Below, piece after piece: positions 47,601 to 51,737 of a stretch of 51,737 nucleotides of DNA. The stretch covers positions 1-51,737 of IMG/VR virus record IMGVR_UViG_3300005589_000740; one strand, written 5' to 3'. Position 1 is the first letter of the stretch. Each line of letters begins with the position of its first letter. The position numbers and the translations under genes are program-made. The stretch comes from a virus. The notes under the pieces were generated by a model, which saw nothing but the letters and a program-made list of their open reading frames with translations, was not told the origin of the DNA and ran no database searches.

Positions 47601-48062
47601 ACGACCGTCGGTGGCTTCAAGTGCGCGGGTGGCGTGAATACCGAGCTTTCGGACGCGGACGATCCGGCCTGCTTTGAGTGGAACCCGACGCCATCGAACG
47701 AGCGCTGGATTGCTACCAGCATGCCGCCGAACCCCGGCAGCGTGAATCTTTCGACCACGGCGGGAACCTATAAGATTCTCGGCAACACCCGGCTTGCCAA
47801 TGCCTATGCAGATGTGACCACGGAATACCGGATTGGCGGGACCAAGGTTGTCGGCTCTCAGGTGACCAATGCCGACCTTGCCGCACCCAATTCCATCACG
47901 GCCTACACGGCTGCGACCGTCTCGGCTGGCTATGTGCAAGCGGAAGTGCAGACCATTGCCGACGCGCTGGAAACCCTGCGTGACGAGGTGGCAGACGTTC
48001 GGGACAAGGCGGCGGCGAGCAATTCGACCCATACCACTCACGGGCTGGGGGTCACGTCATGA
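44604..48062 (+). CDS. Tail spike / receptor-binding protein
   Basis: A 1152-residue protein. A short N-terminal head-binding-like part is followed by a right-handed beta-helix pattern of the pectate-lyase type over the middle (GFDFLRAYRAEIFNCHGVNL, RNCQFGDIHVIDGQ). There are two FCCH-like inserts, a beta-rich C-terminal region, and a final coiled coil (VQTIADALETLRDEVADVRD). It probably trimerises and binds or cleaves a surface polysaccharide. ATG 44604 follows CAGGCGGAG; the longer upstream frame overlaps the hub gene and is rejected. Confidence 0.85.
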   Translation: MVEKIYDFHEDFSPPGYADLFYAKGQKARVLDTDVQDLIEAKPSRATNLTALDILSVDTIADLKALDPTLLGTANRIHVLGYTTASDGGARVLVYDSTSTATANDVSIFAPDSGDGRYIHNGPIWPECAGCDKDAADNSTALQRLADANVDVAGRGRAFAYPVTSGITLAAGFSARWENVWVDGSAMTSNGSIISGTGADFTSPVNLTASASAGDTALTVASGDESGFDEGKIALIHQKKNWAGDQMNRGMNSDWHALGVPADGQINLASGLHLDMTTGDASITISGITRANPGVITATSHGLTVGEIYEVTFSSIAGMTELNGTTGYVEVVDANSVKMVTAGGGNTATDLTDITFSNLSGYFKSGETVNFAPSSAVGTITSISNSGGTMTVRVSSGTPAASDGITGATTSATATADTVADQYTAYSSGGNMAYAAATARVWQSVFSPKFHNCGIIGNPQRAQFGFDFLRAYRAEIFNCHGVNLRDRFIRLKVDIGTRADNNFAELDRVVDTGITGITAAQPPVVTSVGHGLQDGARIVVSEVSGTTEVNGNTYYVGYIDANSYQLENSAGDPIDGTGFTAYTSGGQAEIDYGSRYMVAPNGGYGGMYGSGKGRGIRHIVAYGASGSGSGNTPDYIVQRNCQFGDIHVIDGQASPADSHGGACDVSFGNIMGDMRVGDDEDAITLQGCRLTVGNVNITSNRSIGVYIQNIGYGDETPEDSENGRPNFVRMGHVDITDCGSQTSSGTNSIFRLVNLGKTGGKLHEVTVNSFSATGREGIYLEPRNGDIGRVTFNGGTVIARDSSAFKIVSTTAGGGATERRIERVTLNNMHLENSDETAFTVDIDNSDWFTDFATGMSAWVTFNDCVIKNAADREAVNARAALLDFNRTQVLGTANNSSTIQISDDHADFASEPNENVIGVNGFYYMQAVAVSSNTIRVMPNCHVEVDTSGGAETINKALLPSWLGYYSGTHDATHAKGQSYKLTIRPSSGNNVTITNSTTTVGGFKCAGGVNTELSDADDPACFEWNPTPSNERWIATSMPPNPGSVNLSTTAGTYKILGNTRLANAYADVTTEYRIGGTKVVGSQVTNADLAAPNSITAYTAATVSAGYVQAEVQTIADALETLRDEVADVRDKAAASNSTHTTHGLGVTS
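45447..45660 (+). repeat. FCCH-like domain, copy 1, in the spike gene
   Basis: Residues about 281-350 (ITRANPGVITATSHGLTVGE, MTELNGTTGYVEVVDANSVK). It aligns with copy 2 in the motif HGL..G....V....G.TE.NG...YV...DANS. Confidence 0.65.
46135..46380 (+). repeat. FCCH-like domain, copy 2, in the spike gene
   Basis: Residues about 511-590 (ITAAQPPVVTSVGHGLQDGA, TTEVNGNTYYVGYIDANSYQ). It shares with copy 1 the spacing of HGL, TE.NG and DANS. Confidence 0.65.
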
Positions 48063-48403
48063 CCCTAGCAACAGAAGAGCGCGTCCGTCGATTGGCTGAT
48101 AGCGCATGGCTCCTCCTGGTATCCCGTTTGATTGCCCCTCTGGCAGTCCCTGCGATCCTCGCGATGTTCATTTGGATGTGGGACACGGATCGGGAGGTTG
48201 CGCTTAACTCGGCCAACATCGCCGCGCGCATGGAGCGAGAGCGGGAATATCTGGACCGGCTGGCAATGGTCGAGGCGAACCGCTTCACCGGGGCAGACGG
48301 TGCGCGTCTGGAAGCCCGTATAGACGCCAGCTATGACCGCCTCGCGGATCAAATCAACCAACTTCGTGAAGACATCCGAGCAGAACGGAGGGCCAACCCA
48401 TGA
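48059..48403 (+). CDS. Membrane-anchored coiled-coil protein of the lysis block
   Basis: A 114-residue protein with one or two hydrophobic stretches over residues 15-41 (AWLLLVSRLIAPLAVPAILA) and a long charged helix (residues 47-112). It is directly ahead of the holin, coupled by ATGA. It could be a holin partner or antiholin-like regulator; not proven. Confidence 0.65.
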   Translation: MTLATEERVRRLADSAWLLLVSRLIAPLAVPAILAMFIWMWDTDREVALNSANIAARMEREREYLDRLAMVEANRFTGADGARLEARIDASYDRLADQINQLREDIRAERRANP

Positions 48404-48621
48404 GCGAGCTACAAGAAATGCGAGAGACGTGGAGGCCACGCCTTGCGCACTCCGTTGTGTGGATGGTCCGTGTCTCGGTTCCGCTGGGCCTTGCGACCAT
48501 GATCGCCCGGCCAGAAGTGGGCGCGTCTGTCGTGGCGCTTGTCGGGCTGGTTTACGGGCTGGCTGCGTCCCTGTTCGGTATCCGCCAATGGGGTAAGAAC
48601 GCGGGGGTGAGCGATGCTTAG
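48400..48621 (+). CDS. Holin, two TM helices
   Basis: A 73-residue protein with TM segments at about residues 16-36 and 40-61 and short charged ends (MSELQEMRETWRPR; RQWGKNAGVSDA). Size, topology and position just before an endolysin fit a holin that opens the inner membrane at lysis. Confidence 0.8.
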   Translation: MSELQEMRETWRPRLAHSVVWMVRVSVPLGLATMIARPEVGASVVALVGLVYGLAASLFGIRQWGKNAGVSDA

Positions 48622-49048
48622 CCGCCACTTCACGCTTGCCGAGTTCACGCGCTCTGACAAGGCCAACCAACTTGGCGACCCGAACACGCCGGACGATCGG
48701 CATTTGCGCAACCTCCACGCTCTGGCCTGTGGCATGGAGCAGATTCGAGCCATCCTCGGACACAAGCCAATCACCATCACTTCGGGCTATCGCAACCCGC
48801 GTGTGAATGCGGCGGTCGGTGGCGTTCCACACTCCGCTCACGCGCTGGGCTATGCGGCTGACTTCGCGGTCAAGGGCCTGACCTCGCTTCGCGTCGCGGA
48901 ACGATTGATGACCTCCGACCTCGCCTTTGACCAGCTCATCCACGAGCCGTCCCGCAAGATCGTTCATATCAGCTTCGACCCCCGCATGCGCCGTGAGGTG
49001 AAGACGCAGGAAGGCGGGCCGGGTTCTCCTGTCCGCTGGGGGCTGTAG
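48614..49048 (+). CDS. Endolysin, M15 peptidase family
   Basis: A 144-residue D-alanyl-D-alanine peptidase-type lysin (M15A). Zinc ligands are H76 and D83 in SAHALGYAADF and H118 in IVHISFD, with ITSGYRNPRVNAAVGG upstream. It would cleave peptidoglycan cross-links. It overlaps the holin gene by eight bases. Confidence 0.9.
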   Translation: MLSRHFTLAEFTRSDKANQLGDPNTPDDRHLRNLHALACGMEQIRAILGHKPITITSGYRNPRVNAAVGGVPHSAHALGYAADFAVKGLTSLRVAERLMTSDLAFDQLIHEPSRKIVHISFDPRMRREVKTQEGGPGSPVRWGL

Positions 49049-49056
49049 AAATCCCA

Positions 49057-49076
49057 GCGACCGGGGCTGCGGTCGC
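49057..49076 (+). other. Hairpin between endolysin and gp49-like gene
   Basis: GCGACCG/CGGTCGC arms (49057-49063, 49070-49076) with a six-base loop; no T-run follows, so an mRNA-stability or weak termination role is more likely. Confidence 0.45.
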
Positions 49077-49097
49077 GTCAACCAAGGAGACCCTAAG

Positions 49098-49430
49098 ATG
49101 GGATCGCTTGAAACTACGGACGCGGAAAGCGCCGCCGTCCAGAAAACTCCGAACCGCGTTTCTCTCCAGTGCCTTGAGGGGCGTATTGCCGGCAAGTATT
49201 ACGTGACCGGCGCGAGCGCTGTGGGCGAGTGCCCGGTTATGCCGGGTTTGGAAACGTTCACTATCTGCCTGCTGGTGATGAAGAACGGCTTCATCGTGGT
49301 CGGAAAGGCCGCGCCTGTCGACCCGGAAAACTATGACGCCGAAATCGGTCGAAAGTTTGCTTACGAAGACGCCATTCGGCAGGTCTGGCCCCTTGAGGGC
49401 TACGCTTTGCGTGACCGATTGGCAGTGTAG
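49098..49430 (+). CDS. Phage Gp49-like family protein
   Basis: A 110-residue protein with the family hallmark in its second half: FTICLLVMKNGFIVVGKAAP, ENYDAEIGRKFAYEDAIRQV and the end YALRDRLAV. This is the Gp49/66-type conserved phage family, found near lysis or structural genes, function unknown. GGAGA precedes the ATG. Confidence 0.85.
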   Translation: MGSLETTDAESAAVQKTPNRVSLQCLEGRIAGKYYVTGASAVGECPVMPGLETFTICLLVMKNGFIVVGKAAPVDPENYDAEIGRKFAYEDAIRQVWPLEGYALRDRLAV

Positions 49431-49849
49431 TGGGCTTCCTGTCCAGCCTCCGGGCGAATGTGACGCAATGGGCGGCGGGGGCGGCAATCGTCCTCGCCGT
49501 CATCTTTCTTGGCCTGTGGCGCATGGCTGATGATGCACGCGCTGACGAGCACGCAGCGCGTCTCGAAGCGGAAGACGCAACGGCCAAGGCAGAAGCCGAA
49601 ATTGACCGAACGCGGGCCGCTTTGGAGGCAGCCGAGACGAGAGCGGAAAACCGCGCACTACAGAGCGCCACACAGCGCCGTGACGAAGAGGTGATAAGGA
49701 ATGCCCCGGAAACCTATAACTGCGCTTCTAGCCCTGCTGTGCGCGACAGCCTGCGCATCCTGCGGGACCGTCGAGCGGGTGATACGCCCGCCTCTGGTGA
49801 TACCGCCGAGCCTTCTGATGTGCGCGGAGTACCCGGCGACCCCGGATGA
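49430..49849 (+). CDS. Rz: Rz-like inner-membrane spanin
   Basis: A 139-residue protein starting with GTG that overlaps the preceding stop by one base. One TM helix at about residues 14-34 (WAAGAAIVLAVIFLGLW) is followed by a periplasmic coiled coil (LEAEDATAKAEAEIDRTRAA). Together with the nested lipoprotein gene it would fuse inner and outer membranes in the last lysis step. Confidence 0.82.
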   Translation: MGFLSSLRANVTQWAAGAAIVLAVIFLGLWRMADDARADEHAARLEAEDATAKAEAEIDRTRAALEAAETRAENRALQSATQRRDEEVIRNAPETYNCASSPAVRDSLRILRDRRAGDTPASGDTAEPSDVRGVPGDPG

Positions 49850-49961
49850 CACGGCCAGCGATGTGGACCTAGCCGTCTACATGCTTCGCGGTGAGGACGC
49901 ATGGCGCGATTGCCGGGACACGCTGGCAGACGTTGCCGATCTTGTTGCTAGTCAGGAATAG
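49701..49961 (+). CDS. Rz1: Rz1-like outer-membrane spanin lipoprotein
   Basis: An 86-residue protein in a different frame, starting inside the Rz-like gene. The signal peptide ends in a Cys-rich lipobox region (LLALLCATACASCG; acceptor C18 or C21), followed by the Pro-rich RPPLVIPPS typical of spanins. AAGGA abuts the ATG. Its end (LVASQE) lies in a 16-bp repeat. Comparison with the second copy suggests the original C-terminus read on to ...VASQEGD. Confidence 0.82.
   Translation: MPRKPITALLALLCATACASCGTVERVIRPPLVIPPSLLMCAEYPATPDDTASDVDLAVYMLRGEDAWRDCRDTLADVADLVASQE
49942..49957. repeat. 16-bp direct repeat, left copy
   Basis: TTGTTGCTAGTCAGGA, exactly repeated at 50603-50618. It bounds the left end of a minus-strand three-gene cassette and holds that cassette's last stop codon (TAG at 49948-49950, minus strand) together with the end of Rz1. 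Confidence 0.9.
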
Positions 49962-50133
49962 GGGCCTTCCCTTCCAAGGCTTTTATTGCGGCCTCCGTCT
50001 TTTCAATCCCTGCCAGTGTGGCGGCGAGCGTCTCGCGTTCCCTTCGCTCTTTATCGTGTAAGGATGCAAGCTGTTCCCTCATTGGGCCTATCAGCGCGCG
50101 CGCCTGTTCCTGGGTGTAATCGTCAATGTTCAT
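49948..50133 (-). CDS. Small helical protein, cassette gene 3
   Basis: A 61-residue charged helical protein (MNIDDYTQEQARALIGPMRE...). ATGA-coupled to the HTH gene upstream; it converges with Rz1. Its stop codon is contained in the flanking 16-bp repeat. Not recognised. Confidence 0.62.
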   Translation of the reverse strand: MNIDDYTQEQARALIGPMREQLASLHDKERRERETLAATLAGIEKTEAAIKALEGKAPIPD

Positions 50134-50318
50134 TTGTCTGTCCTCTCAGTTGGGCAATGCAAAATGTGCAGCACGGTTGTCGCCACGGTCTTGCGGATCG
50201 GCCTGCGTCCGGTCTCCCAGTCTCGCACCGCATCCTCTGACACTTCCAGCTCTTGAGCGAGTTGGGCTTGCGTCATGCCGAGTGCAGCGCGGGCCTGTTT
50301 GAGTTCAGCGGGCGTCAT
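50130..50318 (-). CDS. Small XRE-type HTH regulator, cassette gene 2
   Basis: A 62-residue protein that is essentially one HTH (LKQARAALGMTQAQLAQELE, VSEDAVRDWETGRRPIRK). Start ATG 50318 is preceded by GGTGA; longer in-frame starts run into the upstream membrane gene. It may control the cassette promoter at 50555-50582. Confidence 0.8.
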   Translation of the reverse strand: MTPAELKQARAALGMTQAQLAQELEVSEDAVRDWETGRRPIRKTVATTVLHILHCPTERTDK

Positions 50319-50322
50319 AGCG

Positions 50323-50529
50323 TCACCATTTATAGTCATTCGGGTTTTGGCGAAGGATCCAAGAAACAAACCAAAGAACCCCCACACCGGCCAATATGAA
50401 GATGGTGTTGACCAGCCACTGTGAGGACGGGTCCGGGTGAGCATTGTGCAGACCTGTCAGCGCCAAAAGAAAACAAAGCCAGCACACGGCGGCGAAAAGA
50501 TTTTTCGCGGTGTTCAAAAAGTCTTCCAT
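50323..50529 (-). CDS. Membrane protein, two TM helices, cassette gene 1
   Basis: A 68-residue protein with TM segments at about residues 10-28 and 39-60. GGGAGA lies ten bases upstream of its ATG, and the cassette promoter is just beyond. Being the first gene of a promoter-bearing insert, it would be expressed in the lysogen. Superinfection exclusion or another host-envelope effect is a reasonable guess. Confidence 0.68.
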   Translation of the reverse strand: MEDFLNTAKNLFAAVCWLCFLLALTGLHNAHPDPSSQWLVNTIFILAGVGVLWFVSWILRQNPNDYKW

Positions 50530-50554
50530 GTCAATTCTCCCTTGATATGGCGCA

Positions 50555-50582
50555 ATAATACCATGATTAAATCACGGCGCAA
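50555..50582 (-). promoter_or_regulatory. Cassette promoter TTGCGC-N16-TATTAT
   Basis: On the minus strand TTGCGC (50577-50582), 16 bp, and TATTAT (50555-50560), about 25 bases ahead of the first cassette gene. The spacer is AT-rich compared with the surrounding DNA. Confidence 0.72.
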
Positions 50583-50602
50583 GCGTTTTCTCAAAACCCA
50601 AT

Positions 50603-50618
50603 TTGTTGCTAGTCAGGA
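50603..50618. repeat. 16-bp direct repeat, right copy
   Basis: Exact copy of 49942-49957. The DNA after it (GGGCGATTGATG) continues the Rz1 frame as Gly-Asp-stop and overlaps the start of the metallophosphoesterase gene (TGATG). Confidence 0.9.
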
Positions 50619-50627
50619 GGGCGATTG

Positions 50628-51737
50628 ATGCCAGCCAAACCACTCTCGCAAGAGCAGGCGGCTAACGCTGTCGCTCTGGTGGAAGACTGCTTGCGTGAGG
50701 GGTTCGCGCCTCCATCCACGCCACGCGCTGGAATGGCAGCGATGACTGAGGCGGGAAAACGGTTTCAGGAGCAATCCGGCCTGACGCCAAAAGCGTTCAT
50801 CACCCGCCTCACTGTCGCGCGTGAGCGATACGGGCTAGTCCCTGATTGGTCCCTCTGGCGAGCGCCGCAGTATCAGCAGGCCAAAGGCACACGCCGCGCC
50901 CCTGGTGCCCGCGAACCAATCCCCGAAAGTGTCAAAGAACGTGAAGGCGAGCCGATCCGCGTGCTGGTGATTGGCGACTGCCACGACGACCCGCGACACC
51001 CGGACAAGTCCCGCTTTGAATGCTTTGGCAGGATGGCCGCAGAGCGCAAGGTAGACCGGGTGGTGCAGATCGGTGACTTCGCCACATGGGACAGCGTGTC
51101 GCGACATGAGGACCGCAGCACCATTGCGGGCCGGGCGCTGCCGTCTTTTGAAGACGACATGGCGTCATGCCGCATGGCCCTGATGGCTTTCAATCGCGGC
51201 ATGGGATCATATCGCTGCCCCCTTCATATCCCGCTGGGCAACCATGAAGACCGCGTGCGCCAGTATGAGAATCTGCACCCGGTCATGGAAGGCGGCATGT
51301 ATCACCGGCTGGTGGAGATGTTCGAGCAATACCGCTGGCAGACGCGGCGTTTTGGCGAATTTCTGTTCATTGATGGCGTTGCGTTTGTGCATGTCCCGCT
51401 GAACATGATGGGCAAGCCGTATGGCGGTAAGAACCCTGAAAACCAAGTAGGCAACGATGCGACATCTTCAATCGTCTACGGACACACACACAAGAAAGTG
51501 GTGAAGTCGGTTCCCAAGATTGGCCCGGTCAATCAAATCAAGGTGGTCAACGTGGGCTGCGCGCTCCCGTTCGGCCATGTCGAGGATTACGCCAAGCTGT
51601 CTACGACCGGCTGGGACTACGGCGTTATGGAGCTGACAATCCAGGGCGGGCAGATCATATCGGAAAAGTGGTTTGATATGCTGGAAGTTCTGGACCGCTA
51701 CGGCGAGACGCTGGACCGGGCTTTGATGACCGGTTAA
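50628..51737 (+). CDS. Metallophosphoesterase with N-terminal HTH-like region
   Basis: A 369-residue calcineurin-type phosphoesterase. Metal-binding motifs are IGDCHDD (D117, H119), QIGDF (D150), LGNHED (N205, H206), VHVPLN (H255) and YGHTHK (H286, H288). Residues 1-75 form a helical region with HTH character (EQAANAVALVEDCLREGFAP), suggesting DNA or protein targeting. It may act as a DNA nuclease, phosphatase or nucleotide-modifying enzyme. ATG 50628 is used rather than the TTG one codon before. The stop is the last three bases of the window. Confidence 0.85.
   Translation: MPAKPLSQEQAANAVALVEDCLREGFAPPSTPRAGMAAMTEAGKRFQEQSGLTPKAFITRLTVARERYGLVPDWSLWRAPQYQQAKGTRRAPGAREPIPESVKEREGEPIRVLVIGDCHDDPRHPDKSRFECFGRMAAERKVDRVVQIGDFATWDSVSRHEDRSTIAGRALPSFEDDMASCRMALMAFNRGMGSYRCPLHIPLGNHEDRVRQYENLHPVMEGGMYHRLVEMFEQYRWQTRRFGEFLFIDGVAFVHVPLNMMGKPYGGKNPENQVGNDATSSIVYGHTHKKVVKSVPKIGPVNQIKVVNVGCALPFGHVEDYAKLSTTGWDYGVMELTIQGGQIISEKWFDMLEVLDRYGETLDRALMTG

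Noticed and set aside
50563-50628. A 21-codon plus-strand leader peptide ending at the metallophosphoesterase start
   Set aside because: Its last codons are better explained as the displaced C-terminus of Rz1 after the repeat-flanked insertion, and its start lies inside the moron promoter.

Overview
The window is a nearly complete temperate tailed phage (prophage) of about 51.7 kb, GC-rich. It begins on the stop codon of an integrase and ends on the stop codon of a metallophosphoesterase, so the attachment sites lie outside or were trimmed off. The host is most likely an alphaproteobacterium. The strongest clue is a phage-borne GcrA-family regulator (N-terminal HTH and C-terminal Cys/His signature), a family tied to the alphaproteobacterial cell-cycle circuit. 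The capsid, neck and tail order, with a lambda-type tape measure and a G/GT frameshift, indicates a siphovirus with a long non-contractile tail. No tRNA, rRNA, CRISPR array or insertion sequence was seen.

Left arm (1-10768, minus strand): one long, tightly overlapped early operon read leftward from a promoter at 10797-10825. It runs through small regulators, an ASCH protein, several tiny membrane proteins, a coiled-coil protein, a recombination set (ERF annealing protein, YqaJ/lambda-type exonuclease, NinB), another HTH regulator, a lipoprotein, a group of unrecognised proteins and a RelA/SpoT-like HD hydrolase. It finishes with an excisionase-like protein and the integrase. Nearly every junction is an ATGA stop/start overlap.

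Switch (10768-11586): a CI-like repressor on the minus strand is flanked by two outward promoters that share an identical 7-bp -35 block and an identical 17-bp operator/-10 block at the same spacing. A Cro-like gene starts right at the rightward promoter and looks leaderless.

Right early/middle region (11587-19716, plus strand): GIY-YIG and HNH nucleases, a CII-like regulator, a beta-class DNA methyltransferase beside the GcrA-like protein, a DnaB helicase with a probable accessory replication protein, and a zinc-finger protein. Two minus-strand accessory spots interrupt it: 12138-12722, and an HTH-containing cassette at 19909-20839 with its own strong promoter and one amber-interrupted gene.

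Morphogenesis (20895-48062, plus): small and large terminase, DUF4055 portal, SPP1 gp7-like protein, scaffold and major capsid. Next come four glycan-type enzymes (DUF115-like, hexapeptide acyltransferase, glycosyltransferase-like, sulfotransferase-like) directly coupled to an HslV-like protease. Then follow connectors, tail tube, the G/GT chaperones with a T TTT TTC slippery site, an accessory island (34364-36791, including RHH and KilA-N proteins), tape measure, tail-tip proteins, an NlpC-like protein, a J-like hub and a 1152-residue spike.

Lysis (48059-49961): membrane protein, holin, M15 peptidase endolysin, gp49-like protein and nested Rz/Rz1 spanins. A promoter-driven three-gene minus-strand cassette (moron) follows. 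It is flanked by a perfect 16-bp direct repeat and appears to have split the Rz1 end from the start of the final metallophosphoesterase gene.
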